In this document: positions 11,714 to 21,645 of the stretch, one piece after another
How the letters are laid out: every line of letters begins with the position of its first letter
How positions within the stretch are numbered: the first letter of the stretch is position 1
Source: Dacryopinax spathularia
Taxonomy: Eukaryota; Basidiomycota; Dacrymycetes; Dacrymycetales; Dacrymycetaceae
Assembly: GCA_037974965.1 (NCBI GenBank)
Contig: JBBPFI010000003.1
Coordinates: forward strand, 62,001-126,000
Reading direction: 5' to 3'
DNA: 64,000 nucleotides
Position numbers and translations under genes: made by a program
Notes under the pieces: generated by a model
The model's database searches: none
The model's input: the letters and a program-made list of their open reading frames with translations, nothing else
What the model was told of the DNA's origin: nothing

Positions 11714-13058
11714 TGTCTTTGTAGATGTTACGAGTGTGTTCTTGTGATTAGAGCAGCAGAGTACAGAGCGTTATAGCCAACAACCGCGAGAGTTCAAGGT
11801 TAAGAGGCTACTCGAGTTAAAGATGATGAGGGAGGTAGGGAGGTAGGGATCGTTCGATCAGGCCAGAGAGAGACAGAAGATACAGAACAACGGTTGCGGA
11901 TTGGTGAGGGCCACCACATCACCGCCCCGCGGATCGCCTTTTGAGCCCTCGAAGCCACCGACGCGGTTACTCCCCTTCCGCGTCGTTCGAGCATCCTCCT
12001 CCGCCACCCGGAGGAGAAGGTGCGCAGCGTCATCCCACGGACCCACCGTGCTTCGGCAAAATCGGGAAACGGAAACGACGCCACCACAGCCTTCCGCGGT
12101 CGGCCGCTATGTGGACTCACGCGGAAGGGAGTTGGCTTGGCAGTTGTTGTTATCCTTCTTACTGTATCAGTTCCTCTTTTCCCGGGTTATTGTCATCCCT
12201 CTCAGGGCACTTTCTCTATTACCAAAACGATACTTGTCCCTGGAGCCTTCTAGTCGACCGTCATCCCTAACCTTGCAACACTCAGCGCAGCCCACGACCT
12301 CTCTTCTCTTCTCTTCTCTTCTCTTTTCATGGCCGAACGGCTGACGTAATCCCGCCCGTCCCCGGGATCCCGCCTGTCTTCCCACTGCATCCCACCGGCC
12401 TCGATCGTACAGCTATCATGTCAGACGCAGTTCATGAACTGGCCCAGGGGCGGGCGGCGGTGTACCTACTGTACTGTACTGTACGCGAGTTGTTGCCTTA
12501 GGAAGGGTCGTTGCCGATTTGCTTTTCCGGAGTGCTGCGCCGTTAGCGAGTACTGCAGGCCGCGCAGTTTACTGTGCAGTATACGTATCCAGCTGCCGGC
12601 CAGAGGGATGCGAGGCGTATGGCGAGCGGTACCGACTGCTAGGTATTGCCGTCTTGAAGGTTAAGGCTGAGGTGCGGCAATGTGGTCGTATCCTGCGGGA
12701 AGACCTTCTTCTCTAGTGCATCCGCTCAGGTTCATGCATTGCTGGAACGTTCCTGTCCACAGGCAATGCAAGAGCAGTCGAAGGTCTGCAAACGCGCTGG
12801 ACAGAACGACACCTCACCACTGTGTTAGGATCCGGACCGCAGTCTGCATTCTCTGGTACGAACTGGAGTAGGAGATGAATAGCATTAGAGCAGAGTAGTG
12901 CAAAGAGAATACAATGGTGCAACGACACATCCACATCACATCCATATACCAGCCAGACTCCCAATGTCCCTGCTCGATGCTGACCGGGCGAAGTAATCGC
13001 TTCGGGGACCGAGCAGTCTAACAGCAGGTTCCCAACGCAGACAATCAGAACGCATCGT
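11714..13058. other. Intergenic 1.3 kb, no supported gene
   Basis: Contains a CTCTT microsatellite (listed separately) and a run of TACTG units near 12470-12487. Overlapping frames between 11800 and 12350 on both strands have no start context, domain or splice logic I can defend. Confidence 0.4.
12301..12325. repeat. CTCTT microsatellite, five units
   Basis: Five perfect CTCTT units in a row in noncoding DNA. Confidence 0.9.
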
Positions 13059-13906
13059 CTATACAATGACGGTCTTGATCCAGCACCATGCACCCGCGAA
13101 ACCTGTCATGACCGCAGCACCAGCCAGGGCAGGCTTGATACCAGCTGTATCGAGCATCAGCACATCCGCTCAGTCAGCCTATGAAGAGGGACAACGCACC
13201 CGTCGACTTGAAGAACGCGCCTGTTAAAGCACCGGCCGCTAACGACCCATACGTATCATGTTTCCCACGGTATGCATCGATAGACGAGTTGATGGCGTTG
13301 TACACGAGCGCTAACACACAGTCAGCATACAGTTCAGGCAGAAGACGGAAAAAGAGGAGACATACCAAGCACACCAGCCGAGTTCCCGATGAAGGTGCCT
13401 CGTCGAGTTACGCTGTTCAGGATGCTGTTGATCCGGAGTCGCATGTTTGACACGGCGAGCGGGCGGACGGCGCCTTCCCTAAATCCCCAGAGACCGCCGA
13501 GCGCCAGTCCTGTTCCTCATCAGCATATACTTCATCAAGAAGTAGAGGCAAAGGCAAGCGCACCGGAAAGGTAGGTCGTCCCCGTCCCATAGCACAGATC
13601 GTCGCTCCACCCTCTGCTCGGGAGCGCCGTGCTCGCACCAGGAAGCGTATTGACCTTGTCGTCCTCCAGCAACAAGTAGTCCAGCTTGTCCCCGAGCTGA
13701 GCCATAGGATGCAGTTTTGCCGGATCGAACGAGCTTGCGCTCAGCAGGTCCGAGGCCGTCACTGCGTCCGGTGCGGAGGGGGAGATCGTCCTGCTTGCCC
13801 CGCCCGTGCGGGAGATGGGTGTGTTGCCGAGGATTTCATTTGCGTCCGGCGCAGTGGACGGTGCGGCGCGGCTGTTCTTGTCCCGGTTGAAGTCGAACAA
13901 TGACAT
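13059..13906 (-). CDS. TIM23: Mitochondrial inner-membrane translocase Tim23
   Basis: Channel subunit of the TIM23 complex, which moves presequence proteins across the mitochondrial inner membrane. MSLFDFNRDKN opens a Ser/Ala/Asp-rich intermembrane-space domain of about 70 residues, with LHPMAQLGDKLDYLLLEDD matching the Tim23 receptor segment that binds presequences. The PRAT-type membrane domain follows: GWSDDLCYGTGTTYLSG, LGGLWGFREG, RRGTFIGNSAG, SLAAGALTGAFFKST, PALAGAAVMTGFAGAW, giving four Gly-rich membrane helices. Three introns separate these blocks (around 13150, 13320 and 13510). The stop is at 13059 after KTVIV. About 220 residues, the expected size. Confidence 0.92.
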
Positions 13907-14223
13907 GGTGGGCGATTAGAGGATAGGAAGAGGAAAGAAAGATATGGTTGAGGGTGATGATATCAGCTCCGGCTAGAGAGGAAGCAGCAGCGAGGGACGA
14001 CAAAGCCTCGAAAGCTCGAAAATCTCGGCGGAGGCAATTGAGTCCTTACCTCGGTTCCGGCCGGAGTAGGGGGAGCGAAATTACGTGTGGGGCCAAGCGC
14101 GGGCGCGAACTGAAGTCCCTGACGACTTCGAACAGAAATAGAGATGCGGTCACCGGTCAACACGCTCTAGGGAGGGCTTTCTTTGGCTTTGCACTCCTTC
14201 ACAGCTACGATATCGGATTTGGG

Positions 14224-14910
14224 ATGGAATCCAGCGATTTGAGAAGAGCGTCTACTACGGTCGTCCCTCCTGTTGAGGCACCACCACCCTTCTCGCGCGC
14301 CTCGACTGCTACCGACTCGGTCAACGCCGCCGATGGGCACTCTGCAGCCTCGCAGAGCGAAGCGAGCGACGTCTCATCTTCCGTCTCTCAAGCTGCGACC
14401 CCGGGCGAGCTAGAGCTGGAGACGAGGTTGAGGGAGAAACAGGCACTGTTGGATCAGGCGCGTGCTGAGAGGCGCGAGATCGAGAGGAGGCTCGAGGAAC
14501 TGGACAGGCTTAGGGAGGAGGTGGGGAAGAAAGTCGAGTTGGCTATTATCGCCCGGAAAGTGATGGGAACGGTGAGCTCTCTCATCCCTGCATGTACATG
14601 TGGCGAAAGCTAACGTTTGCCGCTGGTGCAGGGCGATGATGACGATGAGCCAAGCGCAAGCAAGGACGGGATTACCCCTTCGGAGATCGCAACATACTGG
14701 GATTCCCTGGCGGAAGACATTCAAGGCCTGGATATGCGTGTCAAGCTGCAACTCGGCATCCATGACGATAGGGCAGAGGACGCAGAGCATGCTGCCGGCT
14801 CGAACAAGGGACAAGCGAACGGTGTGAATGGTGCATCTGTTGAGGAGCAGGAGGAGGAAGGAGAGGAGAGGAAGACGCCTCCGACGATGAGGAGGTCAGA
14901 CACTGCTTGA
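14224..14910 (+). CDS. Coiled-coil protein of unknown function
   Basis: Not recognised. MESSDLRRASTTV is followed by a Ser/Ala-rich head of about 60 residues, a strong coiled coil (ELETRLREKQALLDQARAE, then RREIERRLEELDRLREEV) and a segment with SEIATYWDSLAEDIQGLDM that may form a second helix bundle. The tail is acidic (VEEQEEEGEER). One 60-nt intron (14572-14631, donor GTGAGC) joins VMGT to GDDDDE in frame. The frame is open upstream to 13948, but that part overlaps the promoter side of divergent TIM23 and is unlike the rest, so I use the ATG at 14224. The 317 bases between the two starts hold no other gene. Confidence 0.6.
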
Positions 14911-16521
14911 GCAGCAAAATTTGGATACCACGCAACACGATACCGCATCTCAAGGATAGGACATGGACCATTCGCTTCTTAACCCTCTTACATCTCTGCA
15001 GTGAAAATGTGATTCTCAGGCAGAATCTGCTGCGATATTGTTTCTGCTTCATGCGTTTCTGACCCGCTGGTTTCGGTTGTCGTTGTCGCTGCGTTTATGA
15101 CCGAAGGTGCTGTCTATTTTACGACCGAAGACGTGCACAACACGTGTTGTATTACGTGAAAGGCTGACGCGTCCCCTGCCCCTTCCCCACATCTTCCTTG
15201 TCTGTGCGCATGTAGACCACGCACAACGCGCACCCAAATCCCAGACCACAAGACCACCAAATACCCAAACGAAAGGAAGTGAGTGGTCAATTGATAATTT
15301 CGAATGATAACGGTTGATAGTGATAAGTGACGGATGAGACCACCATCAGCAGCTGTTATCGCACAAAACGACCGTTGCGATGCGAAAAATCGCTTGACGA
15401 CCGCTTCTTTTATGGACGCCAGAAGTCGGGAAAAATCGCGGGTTCCGGCGCTAAAATGACATGTTCATGCCGTCTGATTTTGTCACGAGTTGGTCTCACG
15501 GCAGAAAGGCTCGCATTAGGGCCGGCCTGAGCTCTCAGTACTGACCAATTGTCCTGGACAGTGGCCATTTTGATGGAAGATACCATTGTTAGCAAGTGAG
15601 ACATGGTGTAATGTGTCGGACAAAGAGCAGGCCGCGGCCCAGCTCCTTTCGGCGATGTACGATGCTGCACGTGGGATGACGCCACGTGTGCCGATCGAAA
15701 GCAAAGAGCCTCTGCCTCTGCTCCCCGACAACACTAGCAAAGTTCCAGCCAACAGACCGTTGTAGATGGCTCATGGGTGTTGGTCGCATGGACATCATGA
15801 TATCGTAAAAAAGCGTAATTGTTATGAGCCTAGATTAGGATCGTCGTTAGCGGTTCGATTGCGGGGAACGGAAGCAGTTTGAGAAGGGCGGACGGAGCGA
15901 GGGACGGGTCGGGCCCGTGTTACCCGTTCCCCCGCTGGCCCCTCGCCTCCCTCTTGCCCAGACCCGGCTCACCCGCATCCCGCACGGCACTCACCACACA
16001 ACAGGCTCTCATCGACTCGAGCAAACGGACGGCCTCCCCTACCCTCCTTCCCTTCCTTCTCCTCCTCCCTCGAGCACCACTCGCCCACCCTGGCGCTTTA
16101 TCGACAAACGTAGCTGCTTTAGAGCAGGCAAGACGACACGTAAGCACCACGCAAAGAACGCGACGACGCTGGCACGCTTAGGCTCGACCCGGCTTCTCCT
16201 AGCCGACTACTAAAGGCTGCCATCGCAATAAGACGACGCAGACGCCACACCACCTGCCTCCTTCGATACCAACGCCTTCCACGCTCTGTTTCGTACAGCA
16301 CGTACGAATCCGATCGACTCAAGGCACGAAAGTACAGCTCTCGAGCACGAAGAAAGTCCAAAGAAGCAATCAAAGTCAAAGAATCAAGAACCCTGTACCT
16401 TGTACCAAAACCCCTGCACCGCACCACTCGCACCCTCCGTTCTTTTCTGCATCAAACACCCAAAAACGGCTTATATCGCACACCTCTATCTCCAAATTCG
16501 ACCCAACCTGCATAGAAAACG
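14911..16521. other. Intergenic 1.6 kb, probably 3' UTR plus a long promoter/leader
   Basis: No convincing gene on either strand. The last 600 bases before the Smr gene are C/A-rich and G-poor on the plus strand (15900-16510), like a long fungal 5' leader. A partly palindromic motif around ACACGTGTT lies near 15135-15150. No tRNA found. Confidence 0.4.
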
Positions 16522-19500
16522 ATGTCAACAGATCTATCCACCTCTCCTCCCCTAACACCTTCCTCCGGGCTCGCTCCCGCTATCTCTACGCCTTCATCCA
16601 ATCCAAAGTACCCGCACACTCGCGCACTCCTCGCCTCCCTCGCACGGCAGTATCGTCCCGGCTCATCGTTCGACGACCTCGGCACATCCCCGGTCAGCTT
16701 GGGCGGAGTCGGCTCGGACGGAGAGAGCGAGAGTGAAGCCCGTGATCCGATCAGCACTCTGGGTGGCAACGAGTTCGTGCGACGTGTTGTGGGCTATGTA
16801 AGAGACGAAGATGAGGCAGAGCTTCGGAAGACGCTTAAGGAGAGCTTCGGTGGCGATGGTAACGATGTGCGTCTGGTCCCTCGCATCTAGGCTGGATATA
16901 TGCTAACTTTTCTGCTTAGTTCGACGCGAACTTGGACGCGCATGTGCTGGAGCTCATGCATAAACACCATAGCGACGTGACGGGCGTGCCATTCTCCGTG
17001 CTTACGCCGATCAAGAGACCTCAGAACCTCTCTCGCCCATCATCCCGCGCATCTCAACGTCGTCCGGAGACACCCACCCTGCTGGGCCAATCCGGCCGTG
17101 CAGGAAGCTTCAGCTCACGCGGCAGACCGCATACACCAGTCAACACGAGTCGACTCACTAGCGTCTTCTTGCAAGCGCATGCCAATTCAGCGCTCTCAGG
17201 AGAGGACAGCGATGGCGGAGGTGGCTTGAGCTCTCTGCATGGAGGGCCAGGCAGCACGTTCTCGGACTCGCCAACTCCGTCACCGCGACTCGGCAGCGTA
17301 CGCATGCCCTCTGCTCGTCCAATGTTGCCAACAAGCCTGAGCAGTTCGGACCTCGCCGCGGCTGGCGGAGCATCACCCGGCAGTTCACCTCGTTATCTCA
17401 ATGCCAAAGCGCTGGAGTTCCGCCCAACTGGTACGGGCAGGCCGCTAAGCGCAATGAGCGGAAGCTTCAGCGCGAGCGGCGCGTCATCAACCACGCATGG
17501 AGGCCGAGAAAGTCCGGGGGACAGCTTGTGGGCTCACAATCCTCCCGGTACCGAGCCCGGCCTACTTACGCCCAGCTTCTCAAGCAAGCTTGCTATCGCA
17601 GCCCCGCTCCTGCCTGAGCACTCGCGCGAATCACCGGCGCCCAGTCCGCTAGCTTCAAGCTTCAGGGCTTCGGGCAAGGGCACGGTTGCCGTGCATGGGG
17701 ACGATGATGACGACGATGACTCACAACCTGGAACCCCCGCGAGTCATGACGCTACTCCTGTCAAGTCCAATACCGCGACAGGAACTCCGACTACTGCGGC
17801 GAGTGGAACGCAGCCGATCCGCATGCGACCTCGCTCCGACACGCTTGATGACGAAGAGTTCTCGCCCTTCTTCATGGGGTCAAAGCAGCAATCATCTAAT
17901 GGCAACGGCCTACTGAGTGTGCCTTATGGCTGCTCGCCGTACGATGTGGAAGGTGGTTCAGGTGGGAGCAGCGCCAGTGCTAGCAGCCCCGGCCACTCAT
18001 ATGACGTTCCAGGCATGAACATGCTTGGCGTCACCGCACCTAACCCGTACGCCCAGTCAGCCGACGATGAGATGGGTGCTCTTTCCGGCCAGTTCGGTCG
18101 GATCGACATGGACGACTCGCCTCCTTCAGACGAAGACATGCTCCATCTGCCCTCGCAATACCTTATGGGAGGGCTGGACGAGGATGGCTATCCCTTGCCT
18201 GGTCCTTACGGCGGGCAGTATGGTCAACCTGGCGAGGACGGCATGGGCATGACACCGATGGAGATGCTCGTCCAGATGTTCGGCTCGACGGCGTCTGAGC
18301 AAGAGCTCGAGCAAGCACTGCAGGAGAACGGGTACGACTTCGAGGGGGCGATCGCCTGGCTCGTCGACCGGCAGAATGGCGGGAACGGTATGGGTACCGC
18401 TGGAAGTGGCGCACAAAACGGAAATGGAGCGCATCATGTTCATCCTCGGGCGCATCCTCACGGTGGTGGAAGGGTGCTGGTCGTGCCGAGGGAGGAATAT
18501 GGTCGCATGGCCAACGGGGGACGCGTCAGTCCGAGATATGGCATGATGGGGCCACCTTCCAGAGCTCAAGGCGTGCCCAATCGCGTCTGTCGGTATTTCT
18601 TGCAAGGAGAATGCAGAAGGGCAGATTGTCGCTTCAGGTATGTTCGGTGTTTCTTTTGCTGAAGGGCGACACTAATACATTTTGCCGTCCAGCCACGACA
18701 TTGAGCGCGCACTCTGCCGCTTCTGGCTTCGTGGGCAATGCGCCAAGGGCGAACAGTGCGAGTTCGTGCATGAAATCCCGCCTGGCTGGGATCAGCAACA
18801 AGTGCAAGCCGTCATTGCCGCTAATCGCGCCGGTGCTTCTGGCTCCCGCCCGCAGACACCAGGCGGCGGTATGGTGGACGACTTCCCCCAACTTGGTCGG
18901 CGCGGCTCATATCCCTTCGGTGGTCATCGCGGAGGTTTCGACCCTTCCCGCAGCCGGTTCGCCAGTGCTGTCAAAGGCCCTAATGCAACCAGGGGTTACG
19001 GCCCGCATACCGCTGTCACTGGTCGGCAGTTCATGGTCAACCCGCAACAACGCGATTCGCAGAACTACATGGCTCAATCCGCTTACGACAGGATGCCGCA
19101 ACCGCGGCAATCGAACCGTATTCGCCTTCGTCCGCCATCGTTGCTACCGACTTTGCCGACCGGTCCGTCCGTCAACGCGCTGTACATGGCTTATCGGAAC
19201 CGCGCACATCAGCTCGCTGCGACTAGGAATGCGAACCTGACGAAGGCCGCCAACGCTTGGAGAAGTCACGACGGTGCAGCGGCGAAGAGCTTCTCTCGTG
19301 CTGCCGCAGACCTCAATGCGCGCATGCAGGCTGAGCTTGCGCAATCGGCCCGCCTGCTGGTCAAAGAACGCGCCAGGATCGCTCAAGATGCAGTCAGGAA
19401 CCGCGACAACTGGGCAGCAGATGATGCAGCGGACCGGAACAGCCGTGGCAAGTCATGCGGTAACGGTTTGGGCGTTATCCTCGGAGTCGCAAGGGAAGGT

Positions 19501-19844
19501 GCACCTACACCTGAAGAGCGGATGGAATGTGTACTCGATCTTCATGCGCTACATGCCAATGAGGGTCAAGAAATCCTTGACGAGTTTTTGGCCGGCTTGG
19601 AAGCCGAACATTATCTTGGACTGGGTGAGTTTCCAGTTCTTTTACACCTAACATATACTGATCCTGTTCAATAGCTTACATCGTCGTTGGTGAGGAACGG
19701 CATACTGCAGCGAACGATCCCGCTCGCGGTAGCTCCAAGCTTCGACTCGCCAGCGGTGTGAAGGAATATCTGCACCAATTTGGTTACGCATGGCAGGAAC
19801 GCGACGGCGTGATCTGGGTAGACCCATTGACGCATGCTGAATAG
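16522..19844 (+). CDS. CUE-like, tandem CCCH zinc finger and Smr domain protein
   Basis: Predicted RNA-binding and RNA-cleaving protein. Smr domains with CUE domains occur in Cue2/N4BP2, which cut mRNA in stalled ribosomes. Exon 1 ends GDGND, then a 53-nt intron (16867-16919). The long exon is Ser/Pro-rich and disordered, then MEMLVQMFGSTASEQELEQ and YDFEGAIAWLVDRQ form a CUE/UBA-like helix bundle. The CCCH pair is VCRYFLQGECRRADCRF and, across an intron (18638-18692), LCRFWLRGQCAKGEQCEFVH. The Smr domain is DLHALHANEGQEILDEFLA, split by an intron (19625-19674) from AYIVVGEERHT and the tail ending DPLTHAE. About 1050 residues. The DLHxL motif of Smr nucleases is present; the usual TGxGxHS loop reads VGEERHT. 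Activity is inferred. Confidence 0.85.
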
Positions 19845-20222
19845 ATTGGGCGGAGGATAGGTCTCGTATGACTTCTTGAAAGCCGATGAATGAGGGACTG
19901 AGGTTGTTGTGCTGTTATTGAGTTGATAGGACCCTCACGAGCTCTGATGTTGATACCGAATACAAAGAGCAAGAAAGAGAATGATATCGCATATTATGGG
20001 TTGTACAGTATATAACTACTTGCAATGAGATTGTATAAAGCTTGAGTGTGCTAGTAGACTGAACATCCGCCGGGGGGCGCCAATCCGTTCAGTATCTCGA
20101 AGCTTGGTAGTAGGAAGGCGCCAAACGAGGTTTTTGGTATGGCAGTAGAGAGCGCCTTGTGAGCCCTTTGGTGTTCGATGAGTCGCCGAATGACTGACCA
20201 AAGAGGTGTCTCATGCAAAGAA
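19845..20222. other. Spacer between the Smr gene and the inverted-repeat element
   Basis: AT-richer than the gene before it, likely 3' UTR. No gene seen. Confidence 0.4.
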
Positions 20223-20539
20223 CAAAAGAAAACCTAGTGAGCTTAGCTTATTAGAGGAGCTGCGTACCTTTGAATCTGTAGACGGTTGTTAGTTTTCTTT
20301 GCATATTCATATTCCACTTCCAATTGCAGACTTGCGGGGCCCACTGTAGAATTAATTATTCGAATTCTGCGGTGGAGGACGCGAGAATCGAACCCAGGAT
20401 CTTCAGGGATGACGGCTACTCGCGCGTCTTAACCACTGAGCCATCCTGGGGCGGCGAAAGTATTCCCCAAAACTCAGTTTAAGGGCCGCAGTTGGGAAGG
20501 TGCCCACGGTGGGAAATGGAGAAACGGTGCTCGGCTCCG
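20223..20539. repeat. Left arm of inverted repeat
   Basis: Pairs with 20936-21249. The match is close up to CGGCTCCG at the inner end, after which the arms diverge by small insertions. Confidence 0.85.
20373..20450 (-). ncRNA. tRNA-like sequence (A box and B box), left copy
   Basis: Read on the minus strand it contains TGGCTCAGTGG (perfect Pol III A box) and, about 40 bases on, GGTTCGATTCT (B box with one deviation), ending TCCTCCA. The spacing is that of a tRNA gene. A normal cloverleaf does not close: acceptor and D stems mismatch, and strong alternative pairings (CCCAGGAT with ATCCTGGG, ACGCGAG with CTCGCGT) compete. Best read as tRNA-derived, not a working tRNA. Confidence 0.55.
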
Positions 20540-20935
20540 ACAAGAAAGGCCACTCGCACACGCACGGGTGGGGCGAGCTTCCATCGGTTCAAGGGCGTTC
20601 TTCACGTGGCTTGGAATCTGCAGGAAGAATGCCTCCGCGGTGAATCAGAAGAACAGTCACTTATTGCTTCCGCCTGACGACCAGCTAAACGACGAACTGA
20701 ACGTCTCTTTGCCTCTGAAGTCCCCCCTCAGTGCCGTTCATGCTGATGGAACAGGACGGAGATGGGTTTTCGGCTCTCATCGAAAACTCGTGAAGAGTGG
20801 AAACGATATCCTCTGTGCTCTGAATGCCGACCCCGAGCCGTGGTGCCTTCGCCCCCGAGGGTCGAGTAGCACCCTGATCAAAGAAGCCCTCTTCCCCCCG
20901 TTGCGATCGGCCCTTCTGGAAAGAATTTTCCTCGC

Positions 20936-21249
20936 CGGAGCCGAACACCGTTCCCCCGTTTCCCACCGCGGTCACCTGCCCAACCGAGGGCCCTTAAACC
21001 CAGGTTTGGGGAGTACTTTCGCCGCCCCAGGATGGCTCAGTGGTTAAGACGCGCGAGTAGCCGTCATCCCTGAAGATCCTGGGTTCGATTCTCGCGTCCT
21101 CCACCGCAGAATTCGAATAATTAATTCTACAGTGGGCCCCCCAAGTCTGCAATTGGAAGGGGAATATGAAATGAACTACTAACAACCCTCTACAGCTTCA
21201 AAGGTACGCGTCTCTTCTAATAAGCTAAGCTCACTAGGTTTTCTTTTGC
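20936..21249. repeat. Right arm of inverted repeat
   Basis: Reverse complement of 20223-20539, including the outer CAAAAGAAAACC terminus and the tRNA-like unit. Confidence 0.85.
21027..21103 (+). ncRNA. tRNA-like sequence (A box and B box), right copy
   Basis: Near-identical to the left copy over its full length, in the opposite direction. The same A box TGGCTCAGTGG, B box GGTTCGATTCT and TCCTCCA end. The near-perfect match here, compared with more drift elsewhere in the arms, may mean this part is constrained or recently copied. Confidence 0.55.
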
Positions 21250-21645
21250 CATTTCACCTGGGCGCCTTGTCCCATAACATCAGTACTGTAAAGTCGACTG
21301 GCGTACCAAAGCATGCCGCGGCCGTGTATAACTATGCAGTGTTGTCTGGAAAGATAACGCGTATGAACTGTCCTTGGTCAATTACTTGTACTTGGAGGGA
21401 CGTATGCAGATCCTTCTCGAGCTCGGAACGTCGCCCGAGTCATACAATCTGTTCCATATCGTCGATCCAGACACGGATATGGTCTCATCGTCCCGGCGCC
21501 GTTGGACTGACCTTTGTCATACCACCGGCGCGCGCGCATAGTTTCAAGCTCGCGTAGTATGCATCCGAAGTCCCCGTCCAAAGGCACCTCAACATCATCA
21601 ATTCGGCACTCCATCTATGACTATCTAGCTAAACGAGTATGCTCA
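21250..21645. other. Spacer, no gene seen
   Basis: Between the inverted-repeat element and the 3' end of the amidase gene. Short unconvincing frames only. Confidence 0.4.

Larger units (their letters stand above)
20223..21249. mobile_element. 1-kb inverted-repeat element with tRNA-like arms
   Basis: Two arms of about 315 bp (20223-20539 and 20936-21249) are reverse complements of each other at roughly 85-90 percent by eye. Both outer ends read CAAAAGAAAACCTAGTGAGC inward. Inside each arm lie a GAATTAATTATTCGAATTC-like AT block and a tRNA-like sequence (listed separately), so the two tRNA-like units point toward the outside. The roughly 400-base middle has no credible protein. I see no clear target-site duplication: left flank ends TGCAAAGAA, right flank starts CCATTTC. 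It could be a non-autonomous DNA transposon (MITE) that captured a tRNA-derived sequence, or an inverted duplication of a tRNA-derived SINE. Confidence 0.7.

Noticed and set aside
11800-12344. Overlapping frames of 106, 147 and 109 codons
   Set aside because: Mutually overlapping on both strands, none with recognisable content.
13948-14223. N-terminal extension of the coiled-coil gene
   Set aside because: Open by chance in a Lys/Arg-rich promoter stretch; the ATG at 14224 fits better.
20492-21047. Protein genes inside the inverted-repeat element
   Set aside because: Frames run across the arms and lack any protein character.
21027-21103. Functional tRNA gene
   Set aside because: A and B boxes are good, but acceptor and D stems do not pair and no clear anticodon loop forms.
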